This document shows, piece by piece, positions 20,921 through 30,818 of a DNA stretch of 64,000 bases. The notes below the pieces were generated by a model. The model ran no database searches, had not been told where the DNA came from, and saw only the letters and a list, made by a program, of their open reading frames with translations. Position 1 is the first letter of the stretch, and each line of letters begins with the position of its first letter. The stretch is from the NCBI RefSeq assembly GCF_000346465.2, contig NC_034014.1, forward strand, positions 5,108,461 through 5,172,460, in the 5' to 3' direction. This DNA comes from Prunus persica. Its lineage: Eukaryota > Streptophyta > Magnoliopsida > Rosales > Rosaceae. The translations under genes and the position numbers were made by a program.

Positions 20921-23347
20921 AAAATCTTATCCGATATGAATAGTATTGACACGTAGGAACCCAAAAATCTTATCCGAAAATATTATCCAAATTAATTGTT
21001 TAAGTAAACAAAATTGTGAAAAAAACAAAAAAATGAATAGTAATTGCCATGGCAAGCCCCAACTGCTGGAAACACATTTTACTGGAGGGGGCTAGGGCAG
21101 CCACTATTCACGTGAATAGTGCCTGCCCTAGGGCTAATCTTGCCATGGCAAGAGTCAACTGGTGGAAGTGCTCTTAAAGAGACTAAGAACACCTAGCAAA
21201 CTTAAGAGTTTTTGAACTTTATTGAACAAACTAAACCGAAATAATAATAAAAACTAAAACGTCGACAAAAGGAAAACCAACTGTTGCTAATCTTCTTTCG
21301 AGGCATAACATAGAGAGTGCCACCTAGTTACTGAAATACCTCAACGTACCAATGAAAAGTGGATCTATCATGACCAAGTCGCAACACCTCAAAAAACACC
21401 AAGATGAGATATAATCAAAGTCAGTTCAAATTTGAAACAATAAATATGCTAAAAGAAGAATAGATCAACATAGTTCCACCAACAACCAAAAATCTGATAG
21501 GATCCGGAGGATAACCCCTGGATCTAAAGTGTTCATTTCTCTTCCTATAAACCATGTATTTTTCCATGCCGATGGGTCAACTGATTTTTTATATTAATGG
21601 ACATTCTAATGCCCATTTTGCCCTTGACTTGATGTCTTTGTAACCGATTGAATAAATCATGCAAATTGGGATTCATATTGAATAATAAATCAGCTATTAT
21701 GTCACACAAATCAACATTTACTTTACGATGAATTGTCAATTGACCAAACCATGCAAATTGGAATTCATATTTAACATGAAGTGAGATTCATCTTCAATTT
21801 TTCGAGTTAACCTTGGTCTTAGAGCTTGAGGCAGATGGTGGGTCTTATTCTACCAACGTACCTAGCCTTGTTCATTTTTTTTCTATCAACCTTCTCACTG
21901 GGTAACCAAGCTCCATTAGACCAGCATCCTATTAGTAAGGTAGCTATGCGTGCTTATGTTTACCACTTTCTTTTTTTCTAAAAAAAGTTTTGAGGGAGAT
22001 GGGCTATTGGCGCCTCTCTTGTTAATTTTTACCTTTTACTTAGGTGTCTACTTGGTATAAACTTATTGAGACCCACTTGGAAAAGTTGGGGAAGAATCAA
22101 TTTTATTCATTATTTTCAATGCTTTCAAATGAATAATAGCTGGGTGAAGGTCCAAATAATGGTGGCGGTTTGTCCACGGATTGTCTTGTGCAATTTGCAT
22201 GCATGCAGTAGCTAGGTGATTCCCACATAATTAAATCCCATTAATTAAGACACTAAAACTAATTGATTATTACCTCCCCATCTTGCTTTTGGAAACAAGA
22301 ATCTTGATAATATAAGAGGCAGTTAAGTTGGTTGTTGTGGTAGTTGGTTTTATATTGCAAAGAAGAATCTAAGCAACTTTGGCCATTTTGTAAAAGAAAA
22401 GGAAAGAAAGGCCCATGTGATATTTGGACAGACATAGTGAATGATGGTGCTAGCTGCACCTGCATATTGCTGTTTTATATATAACAAAATAAAAAGAATT
22501 CAGGATTTTTTTAATTAAAAAAAAAGGTAATTGGCTCTCTTGTCTTGGATATGATGCCTATTTGCTTGCTTGGTTGAGAAACTTGTGGCTTTTTTCTCAT
22601 GGAGATTGCGTAAAGGTGCAAACAATTTGTTTTGAATATGGGCATAAAGAGTGATTATGCAAAATAGGTATATTTGGGAAATTTGGTCCCTCTGTCCAAC
22701 CAACAATATGCATGCGAACTTGAGCATTATAATGTTCATGATTTTGTTTGGTTTACATTTCTTTTTCACTTGGAAACACTTCCTGAATCTATGGGGAACT
22801 ATTCAAGTTCTAACTAACACACCCACCCGAATTATAATTTGGCCCCAAAATTGGATAACTGGCCAATTGAAGAAGCTCCTTCAATCATTTTGTACCCCCC
22901 ATCCATATTATTATGATTCAAGGAGAAGCTCTCCCCCTATTTATGCATGTAGCTTGCCCCTCCCACCTTAATTACTACCAGCCAAAACTTTTATCAGGGG
23001 TTGATCTAATTTGAAACCTCAATCTTAATTAGGTTAAGCATTCGTTGTTCACATCTTAAATCTTTTTCAATTTTCTTTTATTTTGAAAGAAGAAAGAGAA
23101 TCTTATATGATGTTGTTGGGCATATTGATATATTGAGATTTTTGTTGAAAAATGTAATGTCTCACGTCAAAAACTTCATAAAATAAAATAAAACATATAG
23201 TAAGCAGTTCTACTACTAATAGCACTAATGTCTTTTATGATAAAACCTCACATTTTTATGATAAAATACTACATATAATAAGCAGTAAAGAAAATATTAA
23301 CATTGGTAGGAGTGGGTCACCGTCTAACCCAACTACATAAAAAATAT

Positions 23348-24273
23348 GAGTTTTTCTATTTAAATCCCACACTTCTCTTTGTTCACCCCATATTTAAAGT
23401 TCACCCCAACATTTAATTCAAATTTTTACAATTTCTAAGTAAACCCCACTATCTTCCCAAACTACCCATAAATACACACCAATGAGAAAAAATAATTAAA
23501 AAAAACTCAACAACCTCACACCCCACTTTCTCTTTCTATGTGGTATTATGTAGAGCAGAAGCAGCCGGAGCCCTTCTCCGGGTGTTTGGTGCAGCAGGAG
23601 TTTTAGGCACCTCAATCTTTTCTTGGTCCATCTATTCTGAAACGGCTCTCCTCATTCTTTTCTTAGGGTTCCATCAATTTCCACAGCCACACTAAGCTCA
23701 AGCCACTAATTTTTATCTCAGTCGTCCCGAACCAAATGAAAAAAAATTGCATAATTAACACTATGAATTTAAGCACCTAAGTTAGTAATTACTAGAATCC
23801 TTAAGAACATAAATAAAACAAAAACTAATGCAACAAGAAAAAATAAAATAAATACTTAATGTAACCTCTAAAAACCCATTTGCACAAATACAATTAACAA
23901 TCACCAAGAACCCAGATAATAAGAACCCCAAAAAAAAAGGAAAATGTAACCAAAACTTGAAGAAATACTGAACCAACTACTAAGGATGGCGAGAGAATTA
24001 CAAGTGGGTATCTTTATGTCTTCATGAATGACAAATGAAGAGCAGTCATGAGAGAGCTCGATGATTGCATGGACTTTGCAGGCAGTGGTTTTTGTTTTTT
24101 TGTTGTTGATAGCAGTGAATTATGTTCTTAATTTGAGCAATCAGCAACCAAAGAAAAGTATGGGGTGTAAACACAATAATAAGTTGGATGTTATTTTTTG
24201 TCTTTTTACAAGCTTAATGATTTAAGTATTCTGGTGAACAAAGAAAAGTATGGGGGTTTAAATAGAAAAACTC
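23348..24273. mobile_element. 926-bp TIR element with 8-bp target duplication
   Basis: Left end GAGTTTTTCTATTTAAATCC, right end complement GAGTTTTTCTATTTAAACCC, the repeat continuing imperfectly to TCTTTGTTCACC. Flanked by AAAAATAT (23340-23347 and 24274-24281). Copy B holds the single target at 40659-40666. An 8-bp duplication fits hAT or MULE-like elements; the terminus is not one I can assign. No transposase is visible inside. Confidence 0.85.
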
Positions 24274-24357
24274 AAAAATATTGTGAATCCATCACTCTTT
24301 TTAATTCATGTGCTAATATTGCAAATTTATTTAAATTCATATCCAACTTAACTGTAA

Positions 24358-24775
24358 GAGCCATTCCAGAGGTGCTGGCAAAACTCGGGCTTGAGGGGGT
24401 TTGGGTTTGGGCCAAAAAAGGGTTTCCAACAGCAAAGGCTGGCCCTGGCAGGAGGTGGGGTCCATGAGCCTGGGTTGGCCCGAGGGGGAGTTTAGCCTGA
24501 GTTCAAGCCAGGGTTTGTTGATGTCAGCAACAAAATTTTTTTAAAAAAAACCAAAAAATTCAGATTTAAAAAAAAAATAAATACTTAGTTATATTTTTCA
24601 CTTTCCACACAAAAATTCTATACAAATTTCTCTTCTCATATCTCATATGAATAGTTGTTGCCATGGCAATTGGTGGAAACACCACAACCTTTTGCAAAGA
24701 CAGCTACTATTCACGTGAATAGTAACTGCCGTAATCCCCCTTGCCATAGCAAAAGGTAAATGAATGGAGTTGTTC
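24358..24775. mobile_element. 418-bp Harbinger MITE, related to 17144-21173
   Basis: Flanked by TAA (24355-24357 and 24776-24778); empty site TAA at 40740-40742 in copy B. The left end GAGCCATTCCAG...AACTCGGGCTTG...GGGGGTTTGGG and the right part (CCATGGCAATTGGTGGAAAC, ACTATTCACGTGAATAGT) follow the large Harbinger element, so it is probably an internally deleted derivative that the same transposase could move. Confidence 0.88.
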
Positions 24776-25716
24776 TAATGAGATTCCTTGCTACCGTCAC
24801 ATTTGATTTGGAGAATATATGTAGCTTTTTAACCTCTCTCTTTTTCGGGTCAAAATGTAGCTTTTTAACCTTGTCTATTATGTTCATTTCTAAAGCAGCC
24901 CTGTTTCACTGACAGACTTGTCCTCCTCTCGGTCCAGTCAAACTTCCTTACAGTTCCATGTCCCTCCTCCCCCGTCCACTTGTTCCAAAGTGCAAGACTT
25001 TGTTCCAGAAACTCGGTCATTCTAGTAAGCTTTTGCAAACCAGCAGCCCAACAATGTGAATCCACATATTCGAACTCTCATGGCATTTAGGTAATGCGTG
25101 TGAGAAAATCTCTATCATCTTTCCTAACTTTGACAAACGAGCCCTAATTATATTTTGATCTCACCCAGGATACTTATCATTACCTTTTTTCTTTTCATCT
25201 TTCTTCTACAGCCTTATGTCATATCCACATGTTATCAAATCTGTAAATATGCATTTGTATTTTCATAAAGTCCATGGTGTAGAATTGTTATATGTATGAC
25301 TTATGGGAAGAAAACAAATTGTATAACACAATTGTTTTCGTTTAATAACAATCCACTGAATTGAATTCAAGCAAACCAACGTATGATTGATGCCAGAAGA
25401 AATTTAACCACTGGCCTTCATCAACAAGTCGGTCAAAATTAATATTTGTACATTATTGAATTTTGGTTAGGTTTATTTCTTCCACCACACGTTGGTGGAA
25501 ATGTATAGGAGTGAATAGTTGTTAAATTCTGTATTGTTGGTGGGGCTGTTTCCACTCAGCTTCCTTCCTACCTCTCGGCCATATGCTTTTTAAGAGATTG
25601 TAGCCTCTGAAATGGTCTTGGTGCTTGGAGTTCTCTAGCATTAATTTGTGTAATTGTTATTTTCAAAGCAAGTCAACAGGGGTTGTCCATATCTTGGACT
25701 AATTAATTCATCATTC

Positions 25717-25792
25717 CTCCAGAAATTGGGCATTTGCGTAGATTGCACGTTTTACGTTTAGGTAATAACTCAATATATCTAGTTATCACGAC
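25717..25792 (+). pseudogene. LRR fragment of a receptor kinase
   Basis: CCTCCAGAAATTGGGCATTTGCGTAGATTGCACGTTTTACG.. matches the third LRR of the kinase at 30819 (31167-31215) almost base for base, then fades after TAATAACTCA. The sequence before it (25590-25716) is repeated at 27550-27830, so this piece was duplicated as a unit. Confidence 0.8.
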
Positions 25793-26645
25793 AAACTGTA
25801 GTAATAGAATTTGGGGTTGTGTCATACAACACATCTAGAAAAGATTGCTGATAATAATAACAATTCCTGAAATTTATCAACTAATCTTTGGTATAGTTGT
25901 AAGTAGTTGTCTCCACTTCGATGAAGAATACTATCTTAATTTGACTCAGATAAGTAGGAGGAATCCAACTTTGTTATATGGATGAATTATCACGCGTAAA
26001 AAAAAACTTTATAAAAATAATATCACATTGTTTGCCAACAAGGTCATGGGGTGATTCCGACCAAAGAAAAGTCATGGGGCGATTGAGAGAGTGAAGCCCC
26101 CATCAGCTTCCAATACAATGACAGCGTCTGCGTGATGTATGGCTAATTCTTTGCAAGTGACTGATCGTAATGACTGGGACTTGGTTAAGCGCATTACTCA
26201 ATCTTTCACAAATTGCCCACAACTACTAATCAACATAATATGATCTTTCACAAAAATAACAACACTAAACATAACTTTTTAGTTTATTACCTAAACATTC
26301 TTTTAAAAACCTTAACCAAATATGTAAGGGCATTTTGGTCCAACTTTCTTTTAAACACCCTTAAATCCATCATTTTCAATCCAAATTTACTTCATAAAAT
26401 ACCCACACTCATTCTATAGCATAATATTATTTTTTACTATTTATGAAAAATAAACTTAAAGTTTAAGGTTATTACAGTTCAGGTCAGATCCACCGGTTCC
26501 AAATTTTTTACCATTGGAGAACATTGTCATCCCTACTCCTAGTTTGTTTTCTGAAATGAACTTTTGAGGGCACTGAATATGTGATCGCCCTAATAAAACT
26601 GAAAATCAGGACATATATTTAGAGAGAGGTTTATTAATTATATTT
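25793..26645. other. Intergenic with kinase-family leader relics
   Basis: 26095-26210 (CCCATCAGCTTCCAATAC; GACTGGGACTTGGTTAA) resembles the promoter of the intact kinase at 30565-30760. 26545-26640 resembles the 3'-flank pieces at 1515 and 7830. No gene. Confidence 0.5.
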
Positions 26646-26651
26646 TGATCA

Positions 26652-26757
26652 ATTTTTAGAATTGGAATTGCATGTTTTGCTGAATCCCCAACAGACCGCT
26701 TGAAGAATATAAACGATGTGTCTGAGCTGCAGTCTACTAGGAAATCCCAAAGGTGAA
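26652..26757 (+). pseudogene. Kinase C-terminal fragment
   Basis: AGAATTGGAATTGCATGTTTTGC, then CCCCAACAGACCGCTTGAAG and TCTGAGCTGCAGTCTACTAG, match the last ~35 codons of the intact kinases ([24 protein letters not shown]). It has no upstream kinase sequence, so it is an isolated 3' crumb. Confidence 0.85.
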
Positions 26758-27641
26758 TAACCTTCTGTTTGGATGAGGGAAAATAACTTGAAATTTAGCT
26801 AAAATTTAGAAATTTAAGAGGAGAAATTGATAATTCCCTTGTTTGGTAACTTAAGAGTGGAATTTATTAAATGACGCATAGAAAAAATAGTGAAAATTGA
26901 GGCATCAAATTCCCGAGTTTAATTTCCATTAAAATAGACGTCATTTCATAATTTTCATGATGTCATTTACAAAATTCGACATACATAAATTCAAACACTA
27001 ATATTTTCAATTGCTATAAATTGAAATGATGGAAATGGAAATATAAATTCCGTCATTTTAGAATTCTATGTAATTTTCAATTAGTTCATCAAACCGAGAG
27101 TAACTGTTTTAACGGAGTGAAAGAGAAAAGCTGCCCCGTGAATATGAGCCACCGGATTCCGATGATATAGACTTGCTGATTTATAACCAACGGTTGAGAA
27201 TGCTAGTTGCCATGTGGGAAATGCATAACAATAAACTTGTGGCAAATGCATAATATATAGGAAAGGAAAAAGTTACATCGACAAAAGTTTGTGTTATTTA
27301 AATTTTAATAAACTATTGTTTGCGAGTTTTGAGATTCATTTACAAGAATTTTAGTTTAAATACCAACATTTGACTTTATGTACAACCAAACAATTCCTAG
27401 CTCCTCCCTCCTTTGCAGGCATTGTTTCCGGTCAGCCTCCAGCAGCCACTGTCGACTACTGGCGACAATTACGAGTCGGTACCCTGCCAACCACCATCAT
27501 CTTTAGGAAAAAAAATCACATATTGTGTGGCATTGGTATATTTGAAATCACATAAGAGATTGTGGCCTCAAATAAACTTTTTTCTAATGTTTTGAAATGG
27601 TTTTGGTCCTTCGAGTTTCAAGCATTTGTGTAATTATATTG
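26758..27641. other. Intergenic
   Basis: No gene. From 27550 on it is a copy of 25600-25660 (AGAGATTGT.GCCTC.AA.....TGTTTTGAAATGG.. versus the earlier copy). Confidence 0.45.
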
Positions 27642-27751
27642 TAACAACACTAGATGCGGCAACCATATTTTTGATACAAGCAATATTGAAGAAGAGAGAA
27701 TCGAACTTAGAACCTCGAATACAGGATAATAATATCTGAGCAAATGAAGTA
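27642..27751 (-). mobile_element. SINE-like insertion (tRNA-derived)
   Basis: The insertion is absent from the paralogous stretch at 25650-25670 and is flanked by TATATTG (27635-27641 and 27752-27758). On the minus strand it contains GCTCAGATATT and GGTTCTAAGTTCGATTCTC, which resemble the A and B boxes of a tRNA promoter. Length 110 bp; probably 5'-truncated or a short family. Confidence 0.6.
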
Positions 27752-27970
27752 TATATTGGAAAAAGCAAGTCAACCGAGGTTGTTCATAACTTGTTGGACT
27801 AGTATTTATTCATCTAGAAATTGAATGGACGTGGAATGTCTGAATCAGCAGTCATATAAAGTGATACAGAATTGTGGTTTTAATTTGTAGCACAAGGTAG
27901 CATAATTGTTTGCATTTTGCGTAGATTGCAAGTTTACGTCTAGACAATAACCAATATAATGGACTCATTC

Positions 27971-29792
27971 TTAGGGGTGAGCATCAATCGGGCTGAATCA
28001 ATAAAACCGATTGAATCAAATTGTAACTATCAATTTACTTTGGTTCTGACTAAAAATAAGTTAAATAGTTTAAAAATTAAGGGGAATGTATTCAATTGAG
28101 ATTTTAAAAGACTATTTAAAAATATAAAAAAATCCAGCAGATTTAATAAGAATGTAATGACTTATAAGATTTTATTGATAATTTTGTATAATCAAGATTT
28201 TTAACTTTTGAATTTTAAAGATTATATCATAAGATTTTATAGGATTTGAAAGGACCACGTGAATTTATATCATAGGATTTATATATGGGTCTGACTAAAT
28301 AAGGCCATAGCCCAAACCAAAATTTGAAACTTTTTTAAATACCTAGCCCGACAAATATAGTGAACCCAGAACAGGGGAGGCTGCTGGTTTTACCATCTTA
28401 ACCTGGCCTGCTGCACAGCTGGTAACTCCAGTCAAATAGTATAAAAGGAACTTGCTTGTGTTACCTTATGAACTGTTACTGTTATGAGATATCATGTGGT
28501 TCTATACAAGTGGAGTTTCTGCCCTATGTTTTTTTTTTTTTTTTTTTTTTGTGGTAGTATTTTCTCTTCTATCCCCTACCACCTTCTTTTTCTCTTCTAT
28601 CCATGTTGACCGAGGCAACAAGAACAACAAAAAAAGTATTCTCGTTGGTCATCTTGTGTGTGAATTTTTAGTCTTGTTCGTCTAATGGATAGTTTCATTG
28701 AATCTCAAAGCTCCAAAAAAAATTGCATAAAGAAAGTTGACATGTATAGAGTAACAATATGCTTTGGCTGAACTGTACATGTATACTATTCCCCAGGAAA
28801 AAAGGGGAAAAAGGAAAGAAAAGACGAAAAGTTACTTCCCTTGAAATTCTCCCAAACCTCCTATGAATAAACAACATGAATCATGGCTATGTGCAGAGAA
28901 GGTGAAGTGAGTTTGCAGGTAGAGTTGCAGAGATGGCTAGTGGCGGTGAAGCTTTGGGTGTTGAAGTTGGCTTTGAGAGAAGGCGAAGTGGATGAGCACA
29001 AAAAACAATCTCACATGAAAAAAAAGTCTCATGGGTTAGGATGGGATTTGAGATAGGGATACATCTCACTAGAAAGTCTCACACAATTTCACATTTGAAA
29101 AAATCCTTCGAAATTAACAAGTTTTTGAATACCATAAGACTTTTTGTTACTTGTTTAAAGTCTTGATTGAATACCACAAGATTTTGACACTCTTTAAAAA
29201 ATCATAATAGTCTTAATGGAATACCACAAGACTTGTTTAGATTATTTAAAAGTCTTAATTGAATACCACAAGACTTATTTATCCCAAAATAATCTTTTAA
29301 AATCTCAATTGAATACACCCCCCTAAATCAGACCGTATATGGTTTGATTTTCAGCTTTTGTAAACCAGTCTAAACCAAACTGAATAGTTTATGTATATAT
29401 TTATTTATTTATATTATATTTTACCTGTGTAATATTCTAATTAGGTAATAACTGTATATGGATATTTAAATTGAGCTAAATTAGTTATTGAAATTTGAAG
29501 TTTTGTGGCATGTGGAGCTTTAGGATGGTTTCGTACTCTAGAAAATTTAAGTAGTGACCAAATTGTTAATTTGTTGGTAGTAATTGGTCTAACAATGTTG
29601 AAAAATACAAAAAGAAAGAAAATTGGGCTTAAGCTCAATCTGGCAGAACCAAACCATCTTAAATTAGTTTGGTTTCGTTCGGTTTCCTTCATGATTTTTG
29701 TTAAAATCGAAGCGAACCAAACCGTTATATTGTAATTTATTTGGCCGTAATTTTGAGGTGAAACCGATCCAATTCGGACCATACCAACCCCT
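27971..29792. mobile_element. 1.8-kb non-autonomous hAT element
   Basis: Left end (T)TAGGGGTGAGCAT, right end complement AGGGGTTGGTATGG, flanked by the 8-bp repeat ACTCATTC (27963-27970 and 29793-29800). An alternative reading is a TAGGGGT terminus at 27972-29793 with flanks CTCATTCT and CTCATTCC. Both give the hAT pattern. No hAT transposase is readable; much of the inside is another element (28081-29323). Confidence 0.8.
28081..29323. mobile_element. 1243-bp Tourist/Harbinger-like element nested in the hAT
   Basis: Termini GGGGAATGTATTCAATTGAG and complement GGGGGGTGTATTCAATTGAG, continuing ATTTTAAAAGA in both, flanked by TAA (28078-28080 and 29324-29326). The right subterminal part has four to five copies of a GAATACCACAAGACTT unit (29125-29275). 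It contains a 23-base T run at about 28530 and no intact transposase. Confidence 0.8.
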
Positions 29793-29862
29793 ACTCATTC
29801 CTGCAAATGTTTCCAATTGCTTCATCCTCATCAATCTCGATTTCAGAAACAACGAGCTAGTG

Positions 29863-30818
29863 GGCACGTGACCAACTTTCAGTGACCAAAATGCATGTTT
29901 TGGTGACCAAATTGTAAGCCCTTTAATGACCAAAGTTGCGGTTAATAATAGCATTTTATTAGTGACCGCACAAAGGAAGACACTAATTCTTTATCTAGAA
30001 AGTTTGACTTTTCACCTTAGTCATTTTAGCTCAATATGTCATAATTAATCCCATCATCAGTCAAAGTTTCTGAAATTTCGTTGGATTTGTGAGTTTTGAA
30101 AGCAATGCTGAAAGACAATTTTCTCTAATAGTGAAAATACAATGTTTAAGCAATATTTCTTCAGTTCCTGCCAAAAAAACAAAAAACAAAAACCTACATT
30201 ATATTACATTTCTTATGTTAAAACCTTGGGTTGTTTCATAATGCCTGCCAATAATATACAATAACAAACTAATCCATTAGACTTGTGTAATAGATCACAC
30301 CTACGAAAATTTGTTGAGAATAATAATCCAGACATTTATCACCTAATCAAAGTTCAGTTTAGTTGTCTTAATTTAATTAGAAAATATCATAAGTTCGGCA
30401 CACATAAATAATAAGAGCTAAACTACCACATCACATAGTAAAGATAGTTTTACAAAATCCTACCGTGTGTCAACAAAAAAACAGTTCAAACATTTTTTCT
30501 TTTTACAAGTCAGCTTTTGATTTGTTGTGACTTGACCCATGTCCTCTAGTCAATCTTAATTAATAGGCGAAGCCCCACTAGCTTCCAATCCAATTTTCTG
30601 CATCATGCACGTATGTGACTAATTCGTTGCAAATCAGTGAAGTTGTCATGTAGTTGCTATTTTGCCCCATCAGTAAGTCATCAAAGTCAACCTCGGAAGC
30701 AAATCAACCGTGACGGATTGTAATGACTTGGACTTGGTTAATAAGCTCATTACTCAATCTCATAAACCAGTTATATTTGCCATGCCCTCAAATGGGAATT
30801 ACTAATTTCACAACCCAA
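29863..30818. other. Promoter region of the kinase at 30819
   Basis: No gene. 30565-30760 shares segments with 26095-26210. The leader just before the start (TTACTAATTTCACAACCCAA) matches those of the broken copies at 2222 and 5933. Confidence 0.5.

Larger units (their letters stand above)
17144..21173. mobile_element. Complete 4030-bp PIF/Harbinger element
   Basis: Terminal inverted repeats are GAGCATTTCCAGCAG (left) and GAGCACTTCCACCAG (complement of right), flanked by TTA at 17141-17143 and 21174-21176. It holds the two standard Harbinger genes facing each other: a trihelix/Myb-like ORF1 on plus and a DDE transposase on minus, both open. Subterminal parts include GCCATGGCAAG and the perfect 20-bp palindrome CACTATTCACGTGAATAGTG (21102-21121). 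The matching empty site is 37034-37036 in copy B. All parts expected for an autonomous element are present, so it may be or recently have been active; activity itself is not shown. Confidence 0.93.
21177..25080. repeat. Duplicated arm A, right part
   Basis: Co-linear with 37037-37129 plus 38603-41040. It resumes AAGAGACTAAGAACAC directly after the Harbinger insertions. 21600-22870 is almost identical to 38990-40320, while the parts on either side differ by about 10%. Copy A contains the insertions 23348-24273 and 24358-24775, absent from B. No conserved protein is found. Confidence 0.88.
27916..29862 (+). pseudogene. LRR fragment of a receptor kinase, split by a hAT element
   Basis: 27916-27970 (TTTGCGTAGATTGCAAG, ACGTCTAGACAATAAC, ATGGACTCATTC) and 29793-29862 (CATTCCTGCAAATG, CCAATTGCTTCATCCTCATC, AACGAGCTAGTGGGCA) are consecutive LRR codons of the kinase family. 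The 1.8 kb between them is a transposon. Nothing of the rest of the gene remains here. Confidence 0.8.

Noticed and set aside
22651..22971. 106-codon plus-strand open frame in the conserved tract
   Set aside because: A similar frame exists in arm B (40076) only because the DNA is nearly identical; composition is unlike a protein and indels change its end.
24865..25065. 66-codon minus-strand open frame in arm A
   Set aside because: The near-identical copy in arm B has a stop codon in the same frame, so there is no coding constraint.
30723..30818. In-frame upstream start for the second intact kinase
   Set aside because: These codons lie in leader sequence shared with the other copies, which lack this start; 30819 precedes the signal peptide.
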